Below, in pieces: positions 1 to 7,737 of a stretch of DNA of 57,610 nucleotides. The position numbers and the translations under genes are program-made. This DNA is from JAJAZB01 sp964244295 (GTDB lineage Bacteria; Bacteroidota; Bacteroidia; Cytophagales; Spirosomataceae), in the NCBI GenBank assembly GCA_964244295.1, contig CAXTIG010000045.1:1-57610 (forward strand). The letters run 5' to 3'. The notes beneath the pieces were generated by a model, which ran no database searches, was not told the DNA's origin, and saw only the letters and a list, made by a program, of their open reading frames with translations. Every line of letters begins with the position of its first letter. The first letter of the stretch is position 1.

Positions 1-54
1 GGCGCGGCTTCGATGACGGCGCTGGTGGTGTTGCTGGATGGGATGGGGAAGTGA
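1..54 (+). CDS. C-terminal end of a protein cut by the window edge
   Basis: The first reading frame is open from base 1 and ends in TGA at 52-54, giving a 17-residue tail that finishes LLDGMGK. The tail is too short to assign a family. The GC-rich codon use matches the neighbouring chromosomal genes. About 280 bases of hairpin-rich sequence separate it from the next gene. Confidence 0.4.
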   Translation, partial: GAASMTALVVLLDGMGK

Positions 55-85
55 GAGTGTCGAAGACACGAAACCCGAAGCGCAG

Positions 86-227
86 CGATTGCAATCGTGG
101 GTTCAGCAAAGCTAAATCGGTGCGAGCGGGAGATTAGACCGCCCCGTAGGGGCAAAATGTTGGTAGAAGTGGGTTCCGGGCCAGGCACGTGTGCCGTGGG
201 TAGGCTACGATTGCGTACCTGCGGCAC
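86..227. repeat. Cluster of three short palindromes upstream of the oxidoreductase gene
   Basis: Three hairpins lie in the gap after the first partial gene: CGATTGCAATCG at 86-97, GCCCC-GTA-GGGGC at 141-153, and a larger imperfect one pairing 191-205 with 213-227 (GTGCCGTGGGTAGGC against GCGTACCTGCGGCAC). From general knowledge, GCCCCGTAGGGGC-like and GTGCCGYRGGTA-like palindromes are common dispersed elements in Bacteroidota genomes. They may act as mRNA-end structures or be inert. No open frame here looks like a gene. Confidence 0.5.
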
Positions 228-337
228 AGAGGAAAATCCCAATCAATTTCCTTCCCCGCCGCTGTGGAACAAGAAACGGCGGACTACTTTTTGCTATCCT
301 CCCGTCCGGTCCTATTTTCCCACCACTCCCCGGTTTT

Positions 338-1474
338 ATGCCTTCAACCAAACCCCTCGGCCTCGGCGTCATTGGCATGGGTGGCTTCGGGCTGTTTGCC
401 ACGCAGCATTTTTTACAAATCCCGAACACCAACTTAGTCGCCATCGCGGGTACGCACCGCGAAGCCGCCCAGCAAGCCGCCCGGCGTTTCGGGGCCGTGC
501 TGCTCGAAACCATCGAAGAATTGGTCGAACACCCGGCGGTGGACCTGGTGTACATTGCCACGCCGCCGTTCCTTCACCACCAACAGGCCATGCTGGCTCT
601 GCGCCACGGCAAGCACGTGATTTGCGAAAAGCCCCTGGCCGTCAGCGCTGAAGAAGGCCGCGAAATGATAGCCGAAGCCCAAAATCAGGGCAAGGTGCTG
701 ATCACCAACCTGATGCAACGCTACAACCCGCTGGCCGAAAAAGTGGGGGAGTTGATCGCTGAAAAATACCTCGGTGAGGTGCTGCACGGGTATTTTGAAA
801 ATTATGCCTCCGACGAGGGCCTCGCGCCCAGCCACTGGTTTTGGGACCGGAGCAAAAGCGGGGGGATTTTCATCGAACACGGCGTGCATTTTTTCGACTT
901 GTTCGAAGGCTGGCTCGGACCCGGTCAGGTGGTGGCGGCGGAAACCACGAAGCGCCCCGGCTACGACGACCTCGAAGACCAGGTGCAGGCCACGGTTCGT
1001 TACGCCAACGGGGCGCTGGTCAATTTCTACCACGGCTTCACCCAGCCGGGCCGCCTCGACCGGCAGGAATTACGATTGCTTTTCGAGCGCGGCGAGGTAA
1101 CACTCTCGGAGTGGGTTCCGACCCGGATGACTCTGCGGGGCATCGTCAACGAAGAAGAAACCCGCGCCTTGCTCGACCTTTTCCCCGGTGCTCGGCTCGA
1201 CGTGTCGGCCAGTTACGTCGGGGCGGAGCGCCAGCAGCGGGGGCGGTTCAAGGACGTGGACGCGTTCCAGAAAATTGAACTCAACTACGGCGACGCCACC
1301 CACAAGCAACACCTCTACGGTGACTTGCTACGCGGAATGTTTCAAGAACAAACCGATTTCATCCGGGGTGTTTCCGACCAGCGCCGGATCAACGAGCTAA
1401 ACGGCTACCGCTCCCTGCTTACCGCCACCGACGCCGACCGGCTGGCGCGGCAACTAGAGTTTGAAAAGGTGTAG
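338..1474 (+). CDS. Gfo/Idh/MocA family NAD(P)-dependent oxidoreductase
   Basis: This is a 378-residue soluble dehydrogenase. The N-terminal Rossmann fold shows the dinucleotide-binding loop GMGGFG at about residues 13-18, and the family signature EKPLA, with its conserved lysine, lies at about 97-101. The C-terminal half has the alpha/beta substrate domain, including a GGIFIEHGVHFFD segment where the family keeps catalytic and structural histidines. I chose ATG at 338 because homologous sequence begins right after it; the frame is open further upstream to 191 but that part is repeat-like. Members act on sugars, inositols or related polyols, and the substrate cannot be read from the sequence. 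The aldo/keto reductase 97 bases downstream on the same strand may be co-transcribed. Confidence 0.85.
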   Translation: MPSTKPLGLGVIGMGGFGLFATQHFLQIPNTNLVAIAGTHREAAQQAARRFGAVLLETIEELVEHPAVDLVYIATPPFLHHQQAMLALRHGKHVICEKPLAVSAEEGREMIAEAQNQGKVLITNLMQRYNPLAEKVGELIAEKYLGEVLHGYFENYASDEGLAPSHWFWDRSKSGGIFIEHGVHFFDLFEGWLGPGQVVAAETTKRPGYDDLEDQVQATVRYANGALVNFYHGFTQPGRLDRQELRLLFERGEVTLSEWVPTRMTLRGIVNEEETRALLDLFPGARLDVSASYVGAERQQRGRFKDVDAFQKIELNYGDATHKQHLYGDLLRGMFQEQTDFIRGVSDQRRINELNGYRSLLTATDADRLARQLEFEKV

Positions 1475-1571
1475 GGTTTGAAAACCGTAAAACCCTGTTT
1501 TTTTTAGTCTAACACCAACTTTTCAATTCGTCCCAAACCCTATCAAGAATTCAAACAAGACCTTACGTTTT

Positions 1572-2435
1572 ATGTCAACTGACTTCGTTTCCGCTGCCCA
1601 ATCGGGTACGCTGACGCTTAACAACGATCTAACGGTCAACCGCCTTGGCTTCGGGGCCATGCGCCTCACCGGCGAGGGCATCTGGGGGCCACCCCGCGAC
1701 CGCGCCGAATGCATCCGGGTGCTGAAACGCGCCGTCGATCTGGGCATCAATTTCATCGACACCGCCGACAGTTACGGTCCGAACGTGTCGGAAGAGTTGA
1801 TCGCCGAGGCCTTGTATCCGTATCCTGACGACCTCGTGATTGCCACCAAAGGCGGACTGACCCGCACCGGCCCCAACCAGTGGCCGGTGGACAGCAGCCC
1901 GGCTCACCTGTCGGAAGCCCTGCGCGGTAGCCTGAAACGTCTGAAAGTGGACCGGATCGACCTCTACCAACTCCACCGCTTCGACCCGAAGGTGCCCGCC
2001 GAAGAAACGCTGGGGTTTTTGAAAGAAGCCCAGAAACAAGGCTACGTCAAGCACATCGGGCTGTCGGAAGTAAGGTTGGATCAGATTAAAAAAGCACAGC
2101 AGTTCTTCGAAGTGGCTTCGGTGCAGAATATGTACAACTTCGGCCAGCAGCGCTGGAACGAAGAATTGAAGTATTGCGAGCAAAACGGCATCGCCTTCAT
2201 TCCCTGGTATCCGCTGGCCAGTGGCAACCTGGGGGCGCAAAAAGCCCTGCATCGCGTGGCCGAACGGCACGGCGTTTCGGAGTATCAAATCGCGCTGGCC
2301 TGGTTGCTGGCCGCTTCGCCGGTAATGTTGCCCATTCCGGGGACCTCGTCGGTCGGGCACCTGGAAGAAAACACGGCGGCGGCGGGAATCACGCTGACGG
2401 AAGAGGATTTGAAGGAATTGCCGTTGCCGGTGTAG
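1572..2435 (+). CDS. Aldo/keto reductase family oxidoreductase
   Basis: This 287-residue single-domain TIM-barrel protein has the AKR catalytic tetrad in place: D63 in FIDTADSYGP, Y68, K93 in ATKGG and H135 in YQLHRFDP. The C-terminal NADPH-binding segment (PIPGTSSVGHLEEN) is also visible. Expected role: NADPH-dependent reduction of an aldehyde or ketone in the cytoplasm, substrate unknown. The start is the first ATG of the conserved part. A strong terminator follows the stop codon closely. Confidence 0.88.
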   Translation: MSTDFVSAAQSGTLTLNNDLTVNRLGFGAMRLTGEGIWGPPRDRAECIRVLKRAVDLGINFIDTADSYGPNVSEELIAEALYPYPDDLVIATKGGLTRTGPNQWPVDSSPAHLSEALRGSLKRLKVDRIDLYQLHRFDPKVPAEETLGFLKEAQKQGYVKHIGLSEVRLDQIKKAQQFFEVASVQNMYNFGQQRWNEELKYCEQNGIAFIPWYPLASGNLGAQKALHRVAERHGVSEYQIALAWLLAASPVMLPIPGTSSVGHLEENTAAAGITLTEEDLKELPLPV

Positions 2436-2445
2436 GCGCGATTTG

Positions 2446-2509
2446 AAAAAGACGGCCCTGCGTCGTCGGCCCCAACTTGAGTGGGCCGACGACGCAGGGC
2501 CGTCTTTTT
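2446..2509. terminator. Bidirectional intrinsic terminator, perfect 27-bp stem
   Basis: Bases 2446-2472 are perfectly complementary to 2483-2509, leaving a 10-base loop. The stem starts with AAAAAGACGG and ends with its complement, so both strands have a U-run after the hairpin. It sits between the convergent aldo/keto reductase (stop 2435) and the RlmI-like gene (stop 2517), so it can end transcription from both sides. The stem is long for a simple terminator and resembles the long palindromes elsewhere in the window. Confidence 0.9.
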
Positions 2510-2516
2510 TGCTCAG

Positions 2517-3761
2517 TCACTCTACTTCCAGCACCAGCCCTTTCAAATAACTGCCTTCGGGGTGAAAGGCATTGACCGGGTGGTCGGGGGCCTGCGAAAG
2601 CTGGTGCAACACCCGAACGGGCCGCCCGGCTTCGAGCGCCGCCGCCACGACGGTGTTGTAAAATAACTCCCGATCCACAACCTGCGAGCAGGAAAATGTA
2701 AATAAAATCCCACCCGGAGCCAGCCGCCGGATGCCCTCGGCGTTGAGGCGTTTGTAGCCCTGTACGGCCCGGTGCCGGGCTTCGATGCTCTTGGCGTAGG
2801 CGGGCGGGTCGAGCACGACGAGGTCGTACTGGTGGTCGTGGGCTTTCAAAAACTTCAAGACGTCGTCGGTGAAGGACTCGTGCGGGGAGGTTACTCCAAA
2901 ATTTGCCTCCAGGTTCCGGCTGGTCAGTCCCATTGCCTTGGCCGAGGCATCAACCGAATGCACGAGTTCGGCTCCCGCCGCCAGGGCATACACCGAAAAT
3001 CCGCCGGAGTAGCAAAAGGCGTTGAGTACCCGCTTGCCCGGCGCGTAGCGGGCGAGCAGGGCGCGGTTGTCGCGCTGGTCGAGAAAGAAGCCGGTTTTCT
3101 GGCCGGTTTCCCAATCGATGAGAAAGGTGTGACCGTTTTCGCGGATGGGGTGGGGGAGGAAAATTTCACCGGCTTGAAACAAATAGCCGTTTTCAATTCC
3201 AGCCGCGTAGCGGTCGGGCAAGGTTTCGGCACTTTTGTCGTACACGGCTTTCAACTCGTCACCGAAGGCATTTTTCAAGGCTTCAACCAACGCCAACCGC
3301 TGCCGGTGCATCCCCACCGAATGGGCCTGGAGCACCGCCACGCCGTCGTACCAGTCGATAACCAGGCCCGGCAAGCCGTCGCCTTCGCCGTGGACGAGCC
3401 GGTAGGCAGTGGTGTCGCTCAGGTTGAGCAGGCCGCGCACGCGGCAGGCTTCGGTCAGTTTTTTCGCGAAAAATTCCGCGTCGAGGTTGGTAGGCTGGAA
3501 AGAAAGAATTTTAACGGCAATCGAGCCTTCGTGGAAATGGCCGGTCGCCAGAAAATTCCGGTGGTGGTCGAACACCCGCACCACATCGCCGTCGGCGGGA
3601 TGGCCTTCGATGCTGGCGACGGCACCGGAGAAAATCCAGGGGTGAAAGCGGCGGACGAAGGCTTCCTTGCCGGGCTTGAGGAAGATTTTGGATTTCGGAT
3701 TGGGGCCGCCGTGGATGCGGATTGCGGATTGATTTTCTTCGGGGAGTTGAATCGGTTTCAT
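2517..3761 (-). CDS. Class I rRNA large subunit methyltransferase, RlmI-like
   Basis: This 414-residue protein has an N-terminal PUA-like RNA-binding segment (from KIFLKPGKEAFVRRFHPWIFSG) and a Rossmann methyltransferase domain: SAM loop around NAFCYSGGFSVYALA, acceptor motif LDPPAY, and FSCSQ with the cysteine typical of RNA m5C methyltransferases. The family methylates C1962 of 23S rRNA. The first 24 residues, up to KIFL, are not family sequence: they are encoded by the arm of a heptad repeat. No alternative start lies between the repeat and the conserved domain. A TATCTTTG box ends four bases before the ATG, suggesting a leaderless mRNA. Confidence 0.82.
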   Translation of the reverse strand: MKPIQLPEENQSAIRIHGGPNPKSKIFLKPGKEAFVRRFHPWIFSGAVASIEGHPADGDVVRVFDHHRNFLATGHFHEGSIAVKILSFQPTNLDAEFFAKKLTEACRVRGLLNLSDTTAYRLVHGEGDGLPGLVIDWYDGVAVLQAHSVGMHRQRLALVEALKNAFGDELKAVYDKSAETLPDRYAAGIENGYLFQAGEIFLPHPIRENGHTFLIDWETGQKTGFFLDQRDNRALLARYAPGKRVLNAFCYSGGFSVYALAAGAELVHSVDASAKAMGLTSRNLEANFGVTSPHESFTDDVLKFLKAHDHQYDLVVLDPPAYAKSIEARHRAVQGYKRLNAEGIRRLAPGGILFTFSCSQVVDRELFYNTVVAAALEAGRPVRVLHQLSQAPDHPVNAFHPEGSYLKGLVLEVE

Positions 3762-3822
3762 GTTCCAAAGATACCAACCTCGCCGGGGTCAATCCGCAAT
3801 CCGCCATCCCAAATCCGCACTC
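3688..3822. repeat. Heptad fold-back array over the 5' end of the rlmI-like gene
   Basis: The right arm reads in exact 7-base steps from 3789: TCAATCC, GCAATCC, GCCATCC, CAAATCC, GCACTCA. The left arm carries the complementary words GGATTGC and GGATTGA. Bases 3717-3732 pair perfectly with 3789-3804 (16 bp). The left arm lies inside the coding sequence and the promoter box lies in the loop, so the element overlaps both initiation and the N-terminus of the gene. Confidence 0.75.
3766..3773 (-). promoter_or_regulatory. -7 promoter box TATCTTTG, leaderless spacing
   Basis: On the minus strand TATCTTTG matches the Bacteroidota -7 consensus TAnnTTTG and is followed by GAAC and then the ATG of the rlmI-like gene. 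With that spacing transcription should begin at or next to the start codon. I see no good -33 TTTG. Confidence 0.5.
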
Positions 3823-3824
3823 AC

Positions 3825-4952
3825 TCACTCCTCCGGCCGGGCCGAAAACAGCCGTTTCAGCCAGCTTTTTTGTTCGGTTTCTTCCGCTTTTTTGTCCTCA
3901 TCCGAAAATTTAAAGGTCAGCAGCGGCGTCAAGTCGGGCTGGCCCGCCTCCACCCAGCAGGTAAACCACAGGTCGCCGATGAGGTCGATGGCCGCCCGCA
4001 TTTGCCGCTCCACCTGCCGGTTGAGCAGGGCGTGGTAGCGGGCCGAAAATTCCTGGGAATAGACCTTCACGTTTTGTCCGTTACGCTCTTCGATGCCGTA
4101 CTTGCGGCCTTCGCCGAGTTCAGTCGTGGCGCTGCGCTCGAAACTGAGCACTGAATCGAGGCAGGCGTGGGCCTGCCGAACCGCGCCCCAGATGCGCTCG
4201 TGGGGTTTTTCGAGAAACTCCGCCGTGCCCACGAAAAAATCGTACTGCGTGGCGTAGAGTTCGGGCAGGCGACTCTCCCAAAACCCGTGAATGCCCTGCT
4301 GGTTGGTGAATTGTCCGTTGTAGTTGCGCGTGGTGTGCAGGGGGACGTTGGCATCGGCCACGTAGTGGCCCAATTCCGCCGAGAGTTTTAGAATCCGCCG
4401 GGCGTCTTTTTCCCGAAACGCCTCCGTCAGTTGAAACCGCATCCGCTGGATGTGCCAGGGGGCAATGCCGTGTTTTTTCAGCGTGTCTTCGCCGTAAAAC
4501 GCCACGGCTTCTTTCCAGAACGGTTTCGTCCAAACGCTGTCGCCGTAGGCTTCGAGGTCGATGAAGTGGCGCGGGGCCTCGTCGGGCACCGCGTAGCGGC
4601 GCTGGTCGGGGTTGGTCGAGGTGGCCATCAGGTACGGCAGGTGTTTTTTGTAAAACGGCATCATCTCGGCGGGCAACGTGAAGATAGCCAGCCGGTTGAT
4701 GCGCTGGTGGGCGTAAAAACCCCAGTGTGGATTTACGATTTGTGAATTACGAGTTACGAATTGTGAATGGCCTGCCTCTGGCTCCGTAGTGTAGGCGGTC
4801 GGCCGTTGCCGCTTAAGCCCTACGCTACGGAGCCAGATTTTCGTAGAAATACACCGTTTTTCCCCCGTTAGGGAAATGATTTCGGGCGAACTCAACGCTT
4901 TTGAAACCGTGAGCAACGAGCTAAAAACCAGGGTAGAGAGGATGATTTTCAT
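3825..4952 (-). CDS. S1/P1 nuclease / zinc-dependent phospholipase C-like secreted protein with a repeat-derived insertion
   Basis: This 375-residue protein has a signal peptide (about residues 1-21) and a mature domain starting at PHWGFYAHQRINRLA. The metal-binding pattern of the S1/P1-PLC superfamily is visible: W and H in WGFYAH, H and D in GHYVADANVPLH, and HGFWE. In this superfamily the mature enzyme normally begins at the zinc-binding tryptophan just after signal cleavage. Here about 55 extra residues lie between, and roughly 37 of them are encoded by a heptad array plus a palindrome (4731-4836), pointing to an in-frame repeat insertion. Whether the enzyme still matures properly is unknown. 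It is probably periplasmic or secreted, acting on nucleic acids or phospholipids. Confidence 0.7.
   Translation of the reverse strand: MKIILSTLVFSSLLTVSKALSSPEIISLTGEKRCISTKIWLRSVGLKRQRPTAYTTEPEAGHSQFVTRNSQIVNPHWGFYAHQRINRLAIFTLPAEMMPFYKKHLPYLMATSTNPDQRRYAVPDEAPRHFIDLEAYGDSVWTKPFWKEAVAFYGEDTLKKHGIAPWHIQRMRFQLTEAFREKDARRILKLSAELGHYVADANVPLHTTRNYNGQFTNQQGIHGFWESRLPELYATQYDFFVGTAEFLEKPHERIWGAVRQAHACLDSVLSFERSATTELGEGRKYGIEERNGQNVKVYSQEFSARYHALLNRQVERQMRAAIDLIGDLWFTCWVEAGQPDLTPLLTFKFSDEDKKAEETEQKSWLKRLFSARPEE
4731..4836. repeat. Heptad array plus palindrome inserted in a coding sequence
   Basis: From 4734 the sequence steps in sevens: TTTACGA, TTTGTGA, ATTACGA, GTTACGA, ATTGTGA. Next comes a palindrome pairing 4778-4795 with 4819-4836 (17 of 18 bp; CTGGCTCCGTAG core). 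This is the same kind of material as fills gaps elsewhere, but here it lies in frame inside the S1/P1-like gene, between signal peptide and mature domain. Confidence 0.75.
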
Positions 4953-4982
4953 AGCATCGAGGGCAGAATCTGGAAATCAGCG

Positions 4983-5013
4983 TTTGACTTTTTGGGGGAA
5001 AGCCTTACCTTTG
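4983..5013 (+). promoter_or_regulatory. rpsT promoter (TTTG / TACCTTTG)
   Basis: TTTG at 4983-4986 and TACCTTTG at 5006-5013 are separated by 19 bases, a good fit to the Bacteroidota housekeeping promoter TTTG-N19-TAnnTTTG. Transcription would start near 5018, giving a leader of about 40 bases before rpsT. Confidence 0.75.
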
Positions 5014-5055
5014 CGCACTCATTTCCGGAAACCAACTTTATTCGGGCAATAAAAA

Positions 5056-5343
5056 ATGGCAAACCATAAATCGGCACTGAAGCGCATTCGGGCCAACGAA
5101 ACCAAGCGCCTGCGCAACCGATACCAACACAAAACCACGCGGACGGCCATCAAACGCCTCCGTGCGACGACCGACAAAGCCGAAGCCTGGACGCTCTACC
5201 AGACCGTCGCTTCGATGCTCGACCGACTGGCGAAGAAGAACGTGATTCACAAAAACAAAGCGGCCAACAACAAATCGAAGTTGGCCCGTTTCGTCAATAC
5301 GCTCGCGGCTCCTGCAACGCCTGCCCCTGCGGCAACCGCGTAA
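5056..5343 (+). CDS. rpsT: 30S ribosomal protein S20
   Basis: This 95-residue, very basic protein begins MANHKSALKRIRANETKRLRNR, the S20 hallmark, and keeps the helical KNVIHKNKAANNKSKLAR segment. It binds 16S rRNA in the 30S body. The short alanine/proline-rich C-terminal tail (about the last 12 residues) extends past the usual end. The gene has its own clear promoter and terminator, so it is likely monocistronic. Confidence 0.97.
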   Translation: MANHKSALKRIRANETKRLRNRYQHKTTRTAIKRLRATTDKAEAWTLYQTVASMLDRLAKKNVIHKNKAANNKSKLARFVNTLAAPATPAPAATA

Positions 5344-5367
5344 GCTTTACCGACGCTGGAATCTCAA

Positions 5368-5397
5368 ACGCCTCACCCTTCCGGTGGGGCGTTTTTG
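5368..5397 (+). terminator. Intrinsic terminator of rpsT
   Basis: ACGCCTCACC (5368-5377) pairs with GGTGGGGCGT (5383-5392) with one G-U pair, a CTTCC loop, and a TTTTTG tail. It lies 25 bases after the rpsT stop. Confidence 0.85.
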
Positions 5398-5505
5398 TTT
5401 GGGGGAAAATGGCGGGTTTTTAGGAGACGGGCCAGAAAACTTAGCGAACGGTACGCCGACTGGGGCCGAAAGCGGGGAAGTTCGCCCGAAAACCACCTGT
5501 GTTCC

Positions 5506-6204
5506 ATGGAAACCTACTCCAACCCGCTCGGCATCAAGTCCTGGGCCGAAGAAGACCGTCCCCGCGAAAAATTGATGTTGAAGGGCAAAGCGGCCCTTTC
5601 CGACGCCGAATTGCTCGGCATTCTCATCAACTCCGGCACCACCAAACTCACGGCGGTGGACATCGGGAAGGAAATTTTACGGAAAACCGACAACGACCTC
5701 AACCACCTGGCGAAGTTGAGCGTGAAAGACCTCTCGAAGTTTCCTGGAATCGGCGAAGCGCGGGCCATCACCATCGTGGCCGCGCTTGAACTGGGGCGGC
5801 GGCGGAAAGAAACTGAATCACGGGAAAAGCCTAAAATTACCTGCTCGCGCGACGCGTTCGACGTGCTGCGACCGCACCTGATGGACGTACCCCACGAAGA
5901 ATTCTGGATTCTGGTGCTCAACCGGGCCAACCAGGTCATCCGGCCCGTGCAGATTTCGGCGGGGGGCGTGTCGGGTACGGTGGCCGACCCGAAGATTATT
6001 TTCAAAGCCGCCCTCGAACACCTCGCCAGCGCCGTCATTCTCTCCCACAATCACCCCTCCGGCAACCTCCAGCCCAGCCAGGCCGACAAAGACCTGACCC
6101 GCAAACTTAAAAGTGCCGGGCAACTGCTCGACATTCCCGTGTTGGACCACCTCATTCTGAGCGACAAAACCTATCTGAGTTTCGCCGATGAGGGATTGCT
6201 GTAA
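5506..6204 (+). CDS. radC: RadC family protein (JAB-domain, UPF0758)
   Basis: This 232-residue protein has an N-terminal helix-hairpin-helix-like segment (about residues 70-95, FPGIGEARAITIVAALELG) and a C-terminal JAB/MPN+ metalloprotease-like domain with the metal site H181-x-H183 and D194 in SHNHPSGNLQPSQAD. The name comes from an old link to DNA repair that is not firmly supported; the true role is unclear. I chose ATG at 5506 because METYSNPLGIKSW aligns with the family start, although the frame is open upstream. The stop codon touches a large palindrome. Confidence 0.88.
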   Translation: METYSNPLGIKSWAEEDRPREKLMLKGKAALSDAELLGILINSGTTKLTAVDIGKEILRKTDNDLNHLAKLSVKDLSKFPGIGEARAITIVAALELGRRRKETESREKPKITCSRDAFDVLRPHLMDVPHEEFWILVLNRANQVIRPVQISAGGVSGTVADPKIIFKAALEHLASAVILSHNHPSGNLQPSQADKDLTRKLKSAGQLLDIPVLDHLILSDKTYLSFADEGLL

Positions 6205-6325
6205 GCAACCCTGACAGCGGCCAACGGCCCTGTCAGCGGTTGTGCGCGTTTGCCGGATAACCGAACTTCGGCTACCGACCAGCCCGCAACCGCTGACAGG
6301 GCCGTTGGCCGCTGTCAGGGTTGCT
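6204..6325. repeat. BIME-like composite palindrome, perfect 39-bp arms
   Basis: Bases 6204-6242 are the exact reverse complement of 6287-6325, with 44 bases between. Each arm is itself a hairpin (CTGACAG and CTGTCAG around a GGCC-AAC-GGCC core), so the element is two inverted REP-like units. It sits exactly between the stop codons of radC (6202-6204) and the small membrane protein (6324-6326) and could serve as a bidirectional terminator. Confidence 0.85.
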
Positions 6326-6479
6326 ACTTTTTCTCCGGCGGCCAGTCTTCGAAGCGCTGGCTGTTGTCTTTGCTGTCGAGCCAGCGGCCCGTGATGATGG
6401 AACCACCCAGCAGCGCAATGTAAAACAAAAGGACGAGCCAGGTCGGAAGTTCGTGCGGTGCAACGTCGAGGAAAAGCAT
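6324..6479 (-). CDS. Small single-pass membrane protein, unknown function
   Basis: This 51-residue frame begins MLFLDVAPHELPTW, has one hydrophobic segment (about residues 14-32, LVLLFYIALLGGSIITG) and ends in a polar tail with FEDWPPEKK. I chose ATG at 6479 because the upstream part of the open frame reads into A+T-rich repeat-like sequence. I recognise no family. The stop codon is supplied by the palindrome at 6204-6325. The regular TM profile and codon use make it a probable real gene, possibly downstream of hisB. Confidence 0.6.
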   Translation of the reverse strand: MLFLDVAPHELPTWLVLLFYIALLGGSIITGRWLDSKDNSQRFEDWPPEKK

Positions 6480-6531
6480 GATAAACAAGTTACAAAATGA
6501 ACCGGGTTGTGGCTGCAAAAATACGCCCCGT

Positions 6532-6566
6532 AATTCTCAATTCTCAATTCTCAATTCTCAATTTTC
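6532..6566. repeat. Five-unit heptad array at the 3' end of hisB
   Basis: Four exact AATTCTC units (6532-6538, 6539-6545, 6546-6552, 6553-6559) are followed by AATTTTC (6560-6566). It is a single arm with no mirrored partner. The hisB stop codon (6565-6567) overlaps the last unit. Confidence 0.85.
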
Positions 6567-7698
6567 ACAGCACCCCTTTCGTACTCGGCAGCAAATCCGC
6601 CTCCTTCAAATCCCGCTTCACCGCCATTTTAATGGCTTTGGCAAAGGCCTTGAAAACCGCCTCGATTTTGTGGTGTTCGTTCTGGCCTTCCACTTTCACG
6701 TTGAGGTTGCAAAGGGACGTGTCGCTGAAGGATTTGAAAAAGTGGTGGAATAATTCGGTGGGCATATCGCCCACGCGTTCCCGCCGGAAGTCGGCCTCCC
6801 ACACCAGCCAGGGCCGTCCCGAAAAATCAATGGCGACTTGCGCCAGCGCCTCGTCCATCGGCAGCAGAAAGCCGTAGCGGCTGATGCCCCGCTTGTCGCC
6901 GAGGGCGCGGCGAAAGGCTTCGCCCAGGGCCAGGGCGGTGTCTTCGATGGTGTGGTGTTCGTCGATGTGCAGATCACCCTGCACCCTGATTTTCAGGTCA
7001 CTACCCGAATGTTTGGCCACCTGGTCGAGCATGTGGTCGAAAAAACCGAGGCCGGTTTGGATGTCGGCGCGGCCTCGTCCGTCGAGGTTCAGGTCGACCA
7101 CAATTTGGGTTTCTTTCGTCACCCGCTCCACCTGGGCCGTGCGGGGCGGCAGTTTCAGAAACGCGTACACCGCATCCCAATCCGCCGTGACCAGCGCCGT
7201 GGCTACCGCCTGTTCGGGCGAGAGGGACGGTTCTTCCGAAGGTTTGTTGGGTGGGTTGATTAAAATCGCCTTCGCACCGAGGTTGACGGCTAGTTGCGCG
7301 TCGGTCGTGCGGTCGCCGATGACGTAGCTGGCCGCCAAATCGTAGCCGCCCTTCAGGTAGTCGAGCAGCATCCCCACGCCGGGTTTGCGGGTGGGTAGGT
7401 TCTCCTCCGGGTAGCTCCGGTCGATGCAGACGTTGGTAAACGTGATGTTCTCATCCCCCAAAATTTTCAGCATTTTCTCGTGGGCGGGCCAGAAGGTTTC
7501 TTCGGGGAAAACCGCCGTTCCCAGGCCGTCTTGGTTGGTGACCATCACCAATTCGTAATCGGTTTCTTCCGCGATGTTCCGCAGGGCCGAGATGACTTTC
7601 GGCAAAAATTCCAGTTTTTCGAGGGAGTCGATTTGAAAATCAGTCTGCGGCTCGATGATGATCGTACCGTCGCGGTCGATGAAGAGGGCTTTTTTCAT
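6565..7698 (-). CDS. hisB: Bifunctional histidinol-phosphatase / imidazoleglycerol-phosphate dehydratase
   Basis: This 377-residue fusion has an N-terminal HAD phosphatase (DRDGT nucleophile motif at residues 8-12, VTNQDG, and GDRTTDAQLA as the later acidic motif) and a C-terminal IGPD domain with the two metal-binding motifs DEHHTIEDTALALGEA and EHHKIEAVFKAFAKA. It catalyses the sixth and eighth steps of histidine synthesis in the cytoplasm. The fused form is typical of Bacteroidota and gammaproteobacteria. No other his genes are nearby. The start codon is preceded by CCCCTTCCC, shared with several other genes here. Confidence 0.95.
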   Translation of the reverse strand: MKKALFIDRDGTIIIEPQTDFQIDSLEKLEFLPKVISALRNIAEETDYELVMVTNQDGLGTAVFPEETFWPAHEKMLKILGDENITFTNVCIDRSYPEENLPTRKPGVGMLLDYLKGGYDLAASYVIGDRTTDAQLAVNLGAKAILINPPNKPSEEPSLSPEQAVATALVTADWDAVYAFLKLPPRTAQVERVTKETQIVVDLNLDGRGRADIQTGLGFFDHMLDQVAKHSGSDLKIRVQGDLHIDEHHTIEDTALALGEAFRRALGDKRGISRYGFLLPMDEALAQVAIDFSGRPWLVWEADFRRERVGDMPTELFHHFFKSFSDTSLCNLNVKVEGQNEHHKIEAVFKAFAKAIKMAVKRDLKEADLLPSTKGVL

Positions 7699-7737
7699 GG
7701 GAAGGGGAGCCGGAATGCAAGGTTTTCAACTTCTACA

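Noticed and set aside
1472..1542. Another fold-back array after the oxidoreductase gene
   Set aside because: Only a 9-bp match (TAGGGTTTG with CAAACCCTA) and loose words without clear 7-base register; too weak to list as an array.
2772..4154. 460-codon frame spanning two minus-strand genes
   Set aside because: It runs across two independent, well-supported genes and their gap; no domain recognised.
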